Assembly (NCBI GenBank): GCA_963576785.1
Contig: OY756151.1
Location: 1,798,001 to 1,862,000, forward strand
From: Chlorophyllum brunneum
Taxonomy: Eukaryota; Basidiomycota; Agaricomycetes; Agaricales; Agaricaceae
Length of the DNA: 64,000 nucleotides
Reading direction: 5' to 3'
Under the pieces are notes generated by a model. The model ran no database searches, had not been told where the DNA came from, and saw only the letters and a list, made by a program, of their open reading frames with translations. Made by a program: the position numbers and the translations under genes. This document shows, piece by piece, positions 1-11,710 of the stretch (position 1 is the stretch's first letter; each line of letters begins with the position of its first letter).

Positions 1-1
1 A

Positions 2-2902
2 AATTTCATTGCCTTAATTCAGACTCAATACGAGACTAAATTAAAATATCTCTGCACTGATAGAGGAGGAGAGTATGCAACTGACGAGTTGCAATCTCAT
101 TTGCGCTCATTAGGGATCATACATGAGACCAGTGCACCGCACATACACCGACAAAATGGTCGAGCGGAACGCTTGAACCGAACTCTAATGGATAAAGCAG
201 AAGCCATGCGGCATCATGCTTGTATTCCTGATGGTTGGTGGGAGTTTTCTATAGATCATGCAATACATATCTATAATAAAACACCGGTATCACGGCTCAT
301 GTGGAAAACACCTTATGAAGTGTTGAATCAGAAGATTCCAGACATCTCCAAAGAGAGAGTCTTTGGCTGCGGTGCTTATGTCTTTCTCCCAAAAGAGATA
401 AGAGACAATAAACTGACAGCGAAGTCAGAACTCATGATTTTCCTTGGTTGGACATCAGACAGGAAAAATTATGGTTTCATGAGGTACCTAAATGGAAATG
501 TAATCTATACATCTCCAACAGCCGTATTCAGCGAAGAACACTTCCCTAAATGTGTTGGGAAGAAGCAAGAAGAACGGATGAACCAACCATCATCTTCTAC
601 TTCTCGAAGTACACCTTCGGAAGTTATTGTCTTTCATGCTCCAGATCCATCTACTGGTTTACCTATTGATAAACCACCAAGCCCTATTCCCTGAACTTCT
701 ACCAGAAGTTCTCCGGAAGAAAGGACTTATAGATCTGTACATGGACGAATTCCAACTCCTTTCCCTGAACCTAAAAAGAATAAAGGAAAGGGAAAAGCAC
801 CGAATATCGATACTGATGTTCAGGAGGAGTGGGATAGTATTGTGCAAAACATTCTCTTTCCACCAAGAGAAGCACAAACACCAGAAGACGATGACAGTGA
901 TGGATTATCTTATGCTGATCCACCTAATCACCCTGAAGGACCGAACCATCTGCCTTCTCTAAGAGATGATCCGGATGTACAACCATTCATACCCTATACC
1001 CCTGTTGAAGATGATCGGGATACTGGTCCTTCTGTACCACGAGGTCACTCGGATCAAATACCGGTTCCCGAAATACCTCAGAGACCGCAAAGAACCAGAA
1101 AAGTACCTGAACATCCAGGAAACTTCTATGGTTCTACCAAGCATCCGACCAAAATACTCCAGGACTATGAGATGTTCCAACCTCCTAAGTCGAAATTAAC
1201 AAGTTCTACAAGTAGACTTGTTAGACAAATTCGATCAGAGGCTTCCAAACCTGGAATAATCGATAGACGTTCTCAGCATGAAGCTTCTACATTAGAAGAC
1301 TTATGCAGAGAAGGAGGAGTAGGGATGATCGATTATCTGTGCGCTCAAAAAGTCGAATCACCATTAGTTCCTATTTCTTTCAAGGATCTAAATCAACTAC
1401 CATCAGAAGAGAAATCTAAATGGTGGAAAGCGTGCTTAGAAGAGTTAAATTCACTCAAAGAAAGACATGTTTATGACTTAGCTAAACTTCCGCCTGGAAG
1501 AAAAGCTGTCAAAAATAGATGGGTCTTCACACCCAAATCAGACGGTCGATACCGTGCTTGACTAGTAGCAAAAGGATTCTCTCAGATAGAGGGAATCGAT
1601 TACGATGAACTATTTTCACCAGTAGTCTGTTATGAGACAGCACAACTCATATTTGCAGTCGCTGCCCTCAACGTTTGGGAGATGCTCAGTTTAGATGTTA
1701 AAACTGCTTATCTCTATGGAAAACTGGATGAAGAACTCTATATGGAACTTCCAGAAGGTTTCAATACAGGTCGTGGTAATTTGGTTTGGAAATTAAACTG
1801 AGCTATTTATGGATTAAAGCAATCTGGACGACAATGGTGGAAGAAATTGACTAAGTCAATGACCGACCTAGGATTTGTCCGATCCAAACTAGATGCTGGA
1901 GTCTATTATTACTACGACCCTGAAACCAAAGAGCTTATTATAGCTCTGGTCTATGTAGATGACTCAATGTTCGTCGGAATTAGAGGCTCTAGACTTCTAC
2001 ATGAGAAGCGAGCACTCTTTATGAAGAAATGGGAATGCCGAGACCTTGGTCCAACCAAAGAGTTCCTTGGCATGAAAATTTCGCGAAATCCTATAAACCG
2101 ATCAATCACCCTAGACCAAATGGATTATCTAGGAAAAGTTCTTGATCGATTTAATATAATTGGAAAGGAAGAAATACCATTACCAAATGGATTTATCTTC
2201 GAATCCAATACAGGAAAAGCGACACCTGACTTCATAAAGAGGTATCAACAATTAGTAGGATCGGTTATGTATCTGATGATAGGCAGTCAGCCCGACATAG
2301 CTTTCGCCACTGTCAAATTGTCACAACATATGACCAATCCAACTAAAGCGCATTATAATGCAGGCTTACATTTGCTAAAGTATCTTAATGCTACTCGCAA
2401 ATATAGAATTACCTATAATGGAAGTTCTATGCAAGGCCTGAATGCCTTCTCCGACTCTGATTGGACTGGTGATCCAATTAGTCGCAAATCTGTAACTGGA
2501 TATTTCTGTTTATTAGCCAGCAGAGCCATCACTTGGTTAAGTAGGAAACAGAAAACTGTTGCATTATCTTCTACTGAAGCTGAGTATATGGCTTTGTCAG
2601 ATTGCAGTCGACAACTTGTTTGGACTGTCAATTTGTTGGAAGAAATTGGTATCCAATCATTGGCCCCTTATCTCTTTGGTGATAATGAGGGTTCAATATT
2701 TTGGGCCAAAAATCCAGTAACAGAAAAACGATCAAAACACGTCGACGTCAAATACCATTACATCCGTGATTTGGTAGAGGACGGAAAGATTGAAATATTC
2801 TCTGTAAAAGGCACTGAAAATCCTGCCGATATTCTCACAAAGAATTTAGACAAAATAAAATTCAATCTATTCCGACCTCACCTTGGCTTGACATTTGAGT
2901 GA
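2..2902 (+). pseudogene. Ty1/copia retrotransposon pol, 5'-truncated by window edge, three internal stops
   Basis: One reading frame runs from the window edge to the TGA at 2900-2902 and encodes, in order, part of the integrase core (CTDRGGEY near 50-75 and NGRAERLNRTL near 150-190, holding the second Asp and the Glu of the DDE triad), the integrase C-terminal part (KTPYEV, FLGW), reverse transcriptase (RWVFTPKSDGRY, GFSQ, then LVYVDDS near 1950 with the YVDD active site) and RNase H (TEAEYMAL near 2575). The frame never shifts, but it is cut by TGA at 692-694, 1559-1561 and 1799-1801. The second and third replace positions that are normally Arg in copia RT (RYRA-stop-LVAKG and KLN-stop-AIYGLKQ), consistent with CGA changed to TGA. 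Gag and protease lie outside the window. As it stands the element cannot make a full polyprotein. Domain identity is certain; the mutational reading is inference. Confidence 0.93.
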
Positions 2903-2937
2903 TTAAAAACTCTATATCGATACAGAGCAAGGAGGAG

Positions 2938-3445
2938 TGTTGAAGTTTCAGACATATTCTAGAAATAGACTATGAAGTCATTATGATAATAATAGACTGA
3001 TCCGTTACTTTCCAGTAACTTCATTCCGTAGTAACTTCCTATGAGTTGCTCTGCATACAATGAGAGTCATAAGTACTTGATAGATTATTCTACATAGTAC
3101 CAATGACTAGATACTACATTCCGCAGTACTCCGCAGGCACTACGCCGCAGTTAAAGGGAGTCATAAGGAACAATCCATGCAAGCCTAGTATTTTATGTAG
3201 TATGACTCGTACATGTTACAATATGTATATAAACCCCATGTAGCAGACCTAGTTCTGTATCTTGTTCAATCGAACAACTTCTTCACAATTGCCTATCTCT
3301 TTGAGTACAACACCTCCATCGATCTCATCGACCTTGACCTCTACTCCTCTGACGTTAACCGCTTCATCAATAATATCTGTCTATCCGAATTACCTTTCTA
3401 CAGGTATCAGATAGAAGCTTATTATCTCGGTGAGTAGACCCTACA
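2938..3445 (+). repeat. 3' LTR of the copia element (right end approximate)
   Basis: A purine-rich tract (GAGCAAGGAGGAG) lies just after the pol stop and is followed by TGTTGAAG, the expected polypurine tract/LTR boundary with a TG start. The right end is placed at CTACA (3441-3445), where coding-like sequence of the neighbouring gene begins on the other strand. The 5' LTR is outside the window, so the end cannot be confirmed by comparison. Confidence 0.6.
3226..3233 (+). promoter_or_regulatory. TATA box inside the copia LTR
   Basis: TATATAAA sits about 290 bp into the LTR, where the U3 promoter of an LTR element is expected. Confidence 0.5.
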
Positions 3446-4361
3446 TTCTCTCCCACTGCGTTTACTGCTGCCCCCAGCAAACAACTCATTACGGTCGTTT
3501 CCTCAACATTGAATGGTCCCCATATCTTTGGCAATGGTTGAGCAAACCCAGAGTAAGCTTTTTACATACCCACAAATTTAAAGCCTTTCTGACAAGAGAC
3601 TCCAATAAGTGTATCTTGGGGGGTGATGATTGTTGAACCAAGGAATTCAGCACTGAAGCAAAAACAGCCCAAAATACCAGTTCCTAGCTGTCCTAATGAC
3701 AGCTTTACAATATCAGCTGTAAGATTAAAATAATGTGAAGCCTCATTACTCACACATATGATTAAAACCACAAGCCATTTGTTCTGGGAAATAATATATA
3801 TCCTGTATGCATACAACCATTGGACTGTGGCTGCCACTAATGACCAAGAGTTGAGTCAAAAAGTCTATTAACATTGGGATTATTTCCTACCAGTGGTGCT
3901 TGATACAGTTACAGAAAACCAGAAGTGGTCAGTAGGAGAGTTAAGGTTCTGAAGAGTGACAAAATCTATTAGTGCTAGAGTTGTTTGAGCCACTCCAATC
4001 AGATAGATCCAGATGACAGCAAATTTGAGCATGATTCTATCTTTTGGGAAAGCAATAAAATAGATGTCTGAATGTTGCAAAACATCACTTTAGTTGTAAA
4101 GAGAGTAAGCATCTGATATACTCACAAACTTGTGCTGTCAAGATTCCAAACAGTAACATATCTAAAATGACACCAATAACCTACAGAAAACCACATGTGT
4201 AATTCTGATGGGTAATCAACTACATTTAAGTGTAACTCACTATCCCTTGAGGCAATGGGGCATCTTGAAGAGGATTTTTGATCCATAAAAAGTCTCTTAG
4301 AGATAGCTTATAAGAAAGTCCTTGCTAAGAAAAACTCACCCACAAGAGTAGTATCTTCCAT
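3446..4361 (-). pseudogene. DUF6534-type integral membrane protein, 3' end cut by the copia LTR
   Basis: Joining exons 4361-4340, 4263-4241, 4180-4126, 4067-3891 and 3836-3754 (all GT-AG, phases matching) gives a continuous N-terminus starting MEDTTLVDAPLPQG. It is followed by hydrophobic segments GIVIGVILDMLLFGILTAQV, the YIYF motif, MLKFAVIWIYLIGVAQTTLAL and VQWLYAYRIYIIS. This order (short polar start, first helix, Y-x-YF, LK, W/T helix, AYRI) is that of basidiomycete DUF6534 proteins. A sixth exon (about 3700-3565) encodes LGQLGTGILGCF, but beyond it the frame degrades and the sequence meets the copia LTR. Family members are usually about 300-350 residues; only roughly the first 160-200 are present here. 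The N-terminal model is well supported; disruption by the insertion is inference. Confidence 0.6.
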
Positions 4362-7300
4362 ATTATTGATGATAAAATATGACCAGGGAAGTGGCACTGA
4401 GAGAATAGTCCTTTGATACCACTAGTGTGAACTGCAAGATCATATCATATTTGAAGGGTTTTTGAGGGGGCTATGTCATTGGAGATATCATGATAATCTC
4501 CAAGAACAGTTCCGGTTCAAAGTTACTGATGGTTCTGAATACCTGGAACCTGATATGATATTGAGCATGAACATTAATGAATTCCGATGGCCATGAGGGT
4601 TCATTGATCTAAGAAACAACATAATGATGGGCTGCGGTGGTTGGAGCTGTACACACAATTGTTCATCTAAAAACACACTTCTATCTTTGTTGATTCATTG
4701 TTCTCAGAGTCGACCCAATTATATGAACAAAGAGACTTGCTTGGATTGCAGGCCATTATTCCCATTTACAACCTTATTGGTTAGCACATTTTTGAACCCA
4801 ATGAGCATCATTGTTGGACAATGTTTCGGACGAGGTTAGACTACGGAGTGATCTTCGTATCAGATATGAGAGCAGAGACCCAAGTTGACGCGATGGGGAT
4901 CTGAGTGTCACATCAACAGTGCCCAGCATTCCCGACTCAGTAATACTGTCTGCGGGATATTGGCCTTAATACCAGCCTGTGAGTTATTCTCGCAACTACA
5001 AGCTAACTAAGGCAGTGTCGATCAAACGATGCATCTACCAACTAACTACGTTTGACATAGGAAAGGTATCTGGATATCTATTCAGTTCGAGTGCTGTAGT
5101 TCGCTGTTTCAGGGGGTTGATGAGTACAAAGGTGTCATTCAGTATTCGGCACAAGGGAGATATTACAACAGGCGATATCACGGCCGAGCCACGGCGTAGT
5201 TTCACAAAAAAGGTTATCTAGAAATTTCGACCACGATTACTTTCTGGAACCGAGTAAAAGTAATTAAGCTGGCGGAGAACCAAACGATGTACAGTCGTTT
5301 GTTCTGCAGGTTGACCTCATGATGTGGTACAACTCAGGTCGGCGGCTGACAACCACACATCACAACTTGTGACCATAACCCGATAACCAATCCTCGACAC
5401 TCTTCGTCGCGTCATACTCGATCCCGTGAAATAACTATCTAGACCATTTGTTCCATGTTCGAAAACTTCGGCCGCCACTCTGGAACTCGTCCCATCTCGT
5501 TCCACCCCGCACTCAGCTATACGCCCCTCAACGCGCCCAACCCCCTCCCCCGTGAATGTCATCTGAAGGCACATTATATCATACCGTCGTTCTTGGATGC
5601 AGTTCTGATGCTAAGCTTTATATATCGAGTGCTTCGGGTTCAGATCGTTGGCGGTGCGGGTGAATGGGGGCCGAGACCCAGGAATCACAGACCCTCCGAG
5701 CTGTGCGCAACCTTCTCCCCTTGGTACAACCCAGGCAAACCCACCACAAAATCCTCTGCCTAACTCTTCGACACCCAACGCACAATTTGTGAGGGGATTG
5801 TGGTGGTTTCGTCCTTACACCTCCCGGGCGAGGATCGACGAGGACATAGCGGCAACGAGTGGCCTGCCCTGTCGAGTGTAGGCGGGCTTGGGAAGGCTTA
5901 TATTTCACTGGCTCCGTCGTTGTGACCCGAGTTCCGGCTCACCATTGGTATAGCCAATCACTTGTCATCTTTATCAACGAACTTCTGAACTACTTTGCGA
6001 TCGCAACAGCGCCCTGGGAAACTAAATCAGCTACCCGTCTTTGAGCGATAAGGGTTGATAACTTACGGAAGTGTCAGAATGGACACCAAACGTCACTTCA
6101 TCAACCTGATCACCAAGAAACTCCCGATGCACCAGTGGTAATCAACCGGTCTCGGAGTAGGCGATAAAGCTAGTCAATCAAGATCAGGATTCCCTGAAAC
6201 ACAAGTAGGTGGTGAACGTGCATGTCTAATGGTCACCCCCTTCGACGCAAGATAATCATCGATCCCAACTGTACACTAACAGTTTCCGAGGGGATTGGTG
6301 ACCGTGAATGTTGAATGAATCAGGATGCGTGGTTACCCAAGCTGAAGCTATGAGTTTGTTAGAGGAAGAGGACGAGGACAGGAGTAAGGAGGAAATGGTT
6401 AAGGGAGAAGGGGAAGACGCAATAATCATGACTGCACGCTGAACACCGTAGACGCTAACATAACCGTCCCAGGTGCACCGTAAATGTTTCTGAATCAAGT
6501 GACATATCACCATAGTTCATCTATAACTTCACCGACGTGTCCTTTGTATTAAACAGTTCAGGAGAAGGGGACGTACGAGAGCAGCGTATGTCCCACCACG
6601 TATCTCCTCCAGCCATCCGGCCCAGTCTTTTTGTTGTCTTTCGAAAGTATTCACGTATTGCGCGTTACAAGTTGTTGCTGGGACGCCGGGTATGCAGCTC
6701 ACTGCTACTTTTCCTCATAAGCACGCGTAAGTACGAACAAGCAAACAGGATGCTCCGGTTGTTCAACCAGGGGGTGGTGTCCGTCGAGATCACTGGGGTA
6801 TAGAGAAATCCGAATGAAGTAGCATTTGAGGAGGAACGGAGAAGAAGAGCGTCGATAATAAGATCTACCAAGCCATGAACAACATCATTGGATGAAAGAA
6901 AAGCTGATGAGAATAGAGCCCGTTTCTCCAGTCTCTGTTCACCAGTTTACCAGTTCAGAAATTGCGAAACACCCTGCAGGAAAGAAGGTCTTAAAACATA
7001 GAACATGTAGAGAGCGCCCAGAAGCACTTCAAACGGCCATCTCCCGGAATAAACATTTTTGGACGTGAATAATAACTCACCACCCGTGCACAGGAACCTG
7101 ATCGATCTAAAATACAGACCTCACTCACTGGTACAGACGAAGCGGGACACAACTTTTCGCTTCCGCCTCTCCACAACCAACTTCTACAACTCTCGTTCCG
7201 TACTCAAAATAGGGGCAGGCGGGCGACGTGCCATTACGCGTCAAAGGCGCTTTGCATGGTCCGCCACCCACTCCTATCCCACACCTCACTTTACCATAGA

Positions 7301-8089
7301 CACATACACACATCAACATCAACAAGAACAGTGATGCTGGTACCACAAAAGTTTCCGATTTAGGTGAGTGTGAATCTCCAGCAGTGAACGATTCAGTTAG
7401 CGGAGGGGGGTTCTTGGTGGGGTATGATGTCGTGACGAGGGGGAGAGCGAGGACGAAGCCGAGGATAAGGATGAGGGTGAGGACAAGGATGAGAGAGTGA
7501 TGGAGAGGAAGGCGAAAATAACATCCCACAGGATCTGAGCGGATTCAAAACAACCACACCCCTAAACACCCAAGAAGCCAATAACACCAGAGCACTATAA
7601 AGTTTCGAAGGGAACCGGGCGGTATGTGAATCAAGAGCGAGAGAGGGGAGGACATACGAGGGGAGTATACATCCCGTCATGGATCGCTTTCACCCTAATC
7701 TCTTCGCTGCCCTTTCAGACCATTTCGCATGACTAGTCCACCCTTTGCCTTTTCCTCAAAGCAAAGTGAAGCGTACCAATTGATACGAAGAGATGGGTTG
7801 AGTGGTGGGAGGGGGAAGACGAATTAGGTTGAGTTCAAGGATCGTTTGTGTACGCCGGGTTGATTCTGTCACAGGATTCCTGGAGGTAACTTGGATTTCT
7901 TGACGAGTCGTTGACTGACAACCCGTTTGTTATATACTGGACAATATCAACAAGAAGGGCGATCATAATATGTGCGGAGCATAGTTGGGCTTGGCTACCA
8001 TGGGATCACTCCACTCAGCCCCAACCCCGATGCCATGACAAACTCAGAGTACGACCTGGTTATCACTTGTATATATTCCACTTTTCTTT
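4362..8089. other. gene-poor stretch, 3.7 kb
   Basis: Both strands were read. Open frames here are 60-134 codons long, overlap on opposite strands, and show no domain motif, signal peptide or splice-joined continuation. The GAGGAC/GAGGAT-rich tract near 7430-7500 is low-complexity sequence that creates long spurious frames. No gene, RNA or mobile element could be supported. Confidence 0.5.
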
Positions 8090-8343
8090 GCAATGACAAC
8101 GACGGGAGACGTCATCCTCTACGTTCTTTCCACCCCATTTACCTACATTCTGCTTGCAACGTCAGTGTTCACTGCGTCTATGGTATGCCGAATGTTCCGT
8201 AACCATGCAACATGTGAGATAGACCAACCATGTTTCTCTCCTCTTACAACACACATACACACGCAACCCAATCCGGTACTTATCACTGATTACTTGGAGA
8301 CAATGGCTTCCATTGCGCACATCAGATACGCCTTGATGAGCTG
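8090..8343 (+). pseudogene. relic: last exon of a 7-TM (DUF6533-like) membrane protein
   Basis: The frame from ATG 8093 encodes GDVILYVLSTPFTYILLATS followed by VCRMFRN. It aligns with the last exon of the two related genes in this window (40237-40594 plus strand and 15244-14950 minus strand), where the matching segments read GAILYAPSVPYSYALLITLA / ACRVFRNLKTLE and GCRVFRNLKTLE. The earlier exons were not found upstream (the 7900-8090 region lacks the WIFTLLW and YCTF segments) and there is no clear splice acceptor. This is best read as a stranded fragment of a duplicated gene, next to TS1 just as the intact copy lies next to TS4. Confidence 0.6.
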
Positions 8344-8968
8344 ACAGAGGGCCATACTGAGTCGGTGTTAGTTGAGTGGAAGGTGAGTTGAGAGGAGGTG
8401 AGTGTTGGCTCATTCCAACTGGGTCTAAGGTATAGAATTGGAGCTGGGAGTGGTCTGGAGTAATTGGGCATGTAGTCACTAAAGAATTTCGTAGAGACAG
8501 CACAGTACTTATACCAGTTGCCTACAACAAATATTTTCAAGTACAGAGAGCAAAGGATGAACAGAATTACGACGATTTTAAGAGGATTTTTCGAGAAATA
8601 CAAGGATAGACATGAGAGTTTACAGCGGAAAGCAGGCGGATTGACGGACCCTCTGTCATTTGAATGACAAGTCCTAGCTCCTCGACTTTGAAGTCAAGAG
8701 AAAACAAGCCTTTTTATGAAAAAATAGAGCAGAAAAATCGAAAAAAGAAGAAATTTTTGAAAAGAAGAGGTGTTGGTGGGTAGTCAACTCACGAGGTTGT
8801 TTTCATATCGGTTAATTGAGAATTAATGTGCGAGAAAGCATAGCAACTTAGTATCCATACGAGACCATTGGGGGGCCGGATCTGGTGAGGAAGCGGGTGT
8901 AGTGATTGGAGGAGGCCGCGAGAAAGCGGGCCCGGCCTAGTGAGCGTCCGCTCTCCACAATGGCGAAA
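8344..8968. other. intergenic, AT-rich
   Basis: Region between the 7-TM relic and the 3' end of TS1. It includes a strongly A-rich tract (about 8700-8765). No gene seen. Confidence 0.5.
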
Positions 8969-10063
8969 CTACAGATGTAGCTGATCCAGCTTGTACCGTA
9001 CTGATAGAGCATGGAATTCAACATATCCAACAGCAAATGCCCTATAAGCATGCAAAGCATCAGGAGCAGATTGCAAAAGCCGAGCTCCCCGTTTATAGCA
9101 TTGCGCAGTCTCCTGAGCAAGTTTCTGGAGTGCCTCGATCTTGGTAATGGCATGGGATTCGGCGCTCAAAGAAATGTAGTTGAGAGTCTCTCCAGCGAGT
9201 TCTTCTTTGAAGAAAGAAAGTAAGTCACTAGGAACAAAAAACTGTTAGAGGAGTCCAGCTCACAGGCACTTCTTTCACTCACTTCATATAATTTACCAAG
9301 TGCATTACGTCAGGAACAACCCGAATCCATGTTTTCAAGTCTAGATGTGCAGGGAACACCAGAGCGCTATAAGCTTGCGAAACCCCACTCATAAGCCGAG
9401 TAAATTGGGGAAAGCCGGGTGCCATCGATGGTCGAATCTGTAGAGTGGAGTCAGAATCGACTGAAGACCTTGACTAGTAAGCTGCGACTCACCTCCATTC
9501 CCTCGATTGCTCTGTCAATAATCGTCGAGGTGAGAAAGTCAAATTCCGAGGCCACGATTAAATTGGTCTGGACGACTCCCCAGTGCTGGGGGATTTCACG
9601 TAGCATCGTCACGGCCTGGTCGAGAACCCGGTACCGCTGGGGTTCCCCGCTGGCAAAACGATTGAAGAAGTCGTCCAATCCATCGGCATAGGCCTCGTAC
9701 GCATCGTCGATATGTACGAGGAGGCCGGTCCATACTGCGATAAAGATTCGGGTGGAGTAGTTGTCCAGGTGCTGATACGATGTATCAGCGATGGCGATAC
9801 CGACGTCAAGAGGCTTCGCGAGGAGCTTTATATCGAAGCCACGTCTGTGAGCGTCTACGTAGCAAGCGCTACGGAAAGACTTGTCGAACTGGATACCATG
9901 AGGGTATGTAATGTCGCAATCTTTCAAGAAAGCTGACAAGATCTCTGTGATTTGTGATTTCGTTGACGAGGTCATGGTATTGGGTGTCGTTTCCTGTGTA
10001 TCAAGTCAGATATTCCACATTATGTCGAGTAATGAATGATCTTCCTACAGTTCTGGAAGACAT
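8969..10063 (-). CDS. TRI5-type sesquiterpene synthase (TS1)
   Basis: Model: exons 10063-10049, 9993-9493, 9437-9283, 9227-8969; 930 nt, 309 residues. It starts MSSRT, and a five-codon first exon is spliced to ETTPNTMTSS. Cyclises farnesyl diphosphate with Mg2+ (family knowledge: trichodiene-synthase fold, class I terpene synthase, cytosolic). Visible motifs: the Asp-rich HIDDAYE with the Asp pair near residues 101-102; NDLLSFFKEE (NSE/metal-binding motif) near 224-233, formed across the last splice junction; and SVRYKLDQL (Arg-Tyr pair) at the C-terminus. Length and motif spacing match the TRI5 family. The closest paralogue in the window is TS3. A TATA box lies about 90 bp upstream of the ATG. 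The product cannot be predicted; fungal TRI5-like enzymes make various sesquiterpenes, and no trichothecene genes are seen here. Confidence 0.9.
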
Positions 10064-10148
10064 GGCGAGAGTACTATGTAGTGATGGTGGAACTTTGAAG
10101 ACTCAACAGAAGAGATGTCGTTGCTGAGATTCCTAGAGGACACAGCCG

Positions 10149-10156
10149 CTTTTATA
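10149..10156 (-). promoter_or_regulatory. TATA box of TS1
   Basis: TATAAAAG on the minus strand, about 86-93 bp upstream of the TS1 start. The other terpene synthases have equivalent boxes at 55-90 bp. Confidence 0.55.
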
Positions 10157-11310
10157 CACCGGAGGCTCGCCTTCAGAGCCGGAAGTGAAGCTTTGTTAAT
10201 GTTAGTGCGATTTCATTGAGTTGAAAGGCGGACTGTCCAGCATAGCAGCAGCAGAAACCGCACACAAATCAGACCCAACTGGTGTGGGGAGATGCTTCCA
10301 GCTGCCAGCCTCCATGTCAGACGGAACACACATCCTCCGCGAGTAAGAAGCATTCCCATGAACTAAGAATAACCAGTGCCTGAAGCCTCCAAACCCTGCT
10401 GATTCCCAGTTCCCCTGACCCTCAAGTCCAAGAATCTGAAGATGGCGCACAACCTCCCACCATCGTCTTAACGGGTGTGGTGAAAAGTCCAAGGGCGGAT
10501 AGCAAAGTTTACGTCGTTGTGATCGGAATAAGAACTCACTGTACGATAGACTTCTAACTGTTCGCATTAGCTGTGCAAGTCTTCTTTCTTCCCTGGACCG
10601 CGTCCACCGAGTGAACTTGGAGTTCAAGTTAGGTATAAGGCGCCTGTAATCGCCCTAACATTGTAGCAGGAGCGGCAACCGGCCGTGAGTCGTCGGTTCC
10701 ATAAAAATTACACATCCCCATGCTTTTGTGTTCTCCCTGTCAAGGCAGCCCGAAGACTCATCCCGTCTCGGCATGTGTATTCAATGTCCGTTTACCTTTT
10801 TTTTGCGGCAACTCGTTAGACTTCGACAATGCATGTCCCATAATAGGGAGTGTCTTACTATTGGAGGATGTCCAACATTATTCTAATCTTTTCCCGGGTT
10901 CTCTTTCCGGGACCCGATGCCGCAGGCATCCTTGGTTCTTCGAGTTTGCGCCACGGCGCCAAAACATCAAATCCATCTGGTGTTTCATACCTAATATGGT
11001 TATCGCCACAATTGATAACTTGTACCTCCTCGAAATCGAGCCCGATAGACCCCGATGAGGACTCACAGCGAGTTACAGGCAGAGCGAAGGGGTCGCCCCG
11101 GGGGGGCTCATTGCTCAACCAACACCACCTCTATTCCTCCTGTCCCGTTTTTACGATTATTCTGAGGGGAACAGTAGAATACGATAAGTGTTGTTCAACC
11201 TTTGATCTAGTCCTTGACGTAGTAGCAGGAATGGCTTAGGTATGCTCCTGAAAAATTAGCGCCGGTACTATTTCATTCAGCTCTAGCCAAATAGGGATAT
11301 ATTAATAAAT
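10157..11310. other. intergenic, no supported gene
   Basis: Frames here (minus 10202-10627, plus 10850-11239, minus 10858-11118) overlap each other and show no recognisable domain. The 86-codon minus frame at 10858-11118 (segment LDFEEVQVINCGDNHIRYET) has a plausible composition but no homologue I recognise and no splice partners. Confidence 0.4.
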
Positions 11311-11514
11311 ATGAATATAGCGAGAAGTCGGAAGGCAAATGCTCGTGGGACAGGCGTACATACTCATTTGGCTAACTTACTGTATAGGTCGTACCATCAT
11401 CACCGTTGCACATCGTCTTTCCACAATAACTCCGATACCATCTATGTGTTGAATGAGGGGAAAAATCGCAATCGCGTATCGACTTTGACGGTCCAAGACG
11501 TTAGTAAAGTGTGA
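11311..11514 (+). pseudogene. relic of an ABC transporter nucleotide-binding domain
   Basis: After a good splice acceptor (branch-like GCTAAC, TATAG) the sequence at about 11387-11430 encodes GRTIITVAHRLSTI. This is the H-loop region of an ABCB-type ATPase, with the switch His. One base later, in a shifted frame, it continues SDTIYVLNEGK, the usual next segment. The join needs one extra base, so there is a 1-nt deletion near 11430. Walker A, signature and Walker B were not found upstream, and the downstream sequence does not continue as an NBD. This is a short decayed fragment with no function. Confidence 0.6.
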
Positions 11515-11710
11515 GCTCCTACCTTTACCCTCGTGGACTGCTACAGACGCTTCAGCAAGGCGACCCTCCCAAAAACCACCGGAAATCACGTGATATTCGG
11601 TTGTAAGTAGCGAGATAAAAATACATGCCTCCACACTTCTCTTGCCATGATCAGCTGAGAAACCCACACAAAGTCCCAGGATCGATATGATCGTCCTTTA
11701 ATCTATTACC

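Noticed and set aside
692..1801. TGA codons in the copia pol as selenocysteine or recoding sites
   Set aside because: They fall at conserved Arg positions and nothing suggests a SECIS or recoding signal; mutation is simpler.
7125..7680. Minus-strand frames of 134 and 95 codons
   Set aside because: They arise from GA/CT-rich low-complexity sequence, overlap each other and contain no motif or splice continuation.
10202..10627. 141-codon minus frame
   Set aside because: No recognisable domain; composition is not coding-like; overlaps nothing homologous.
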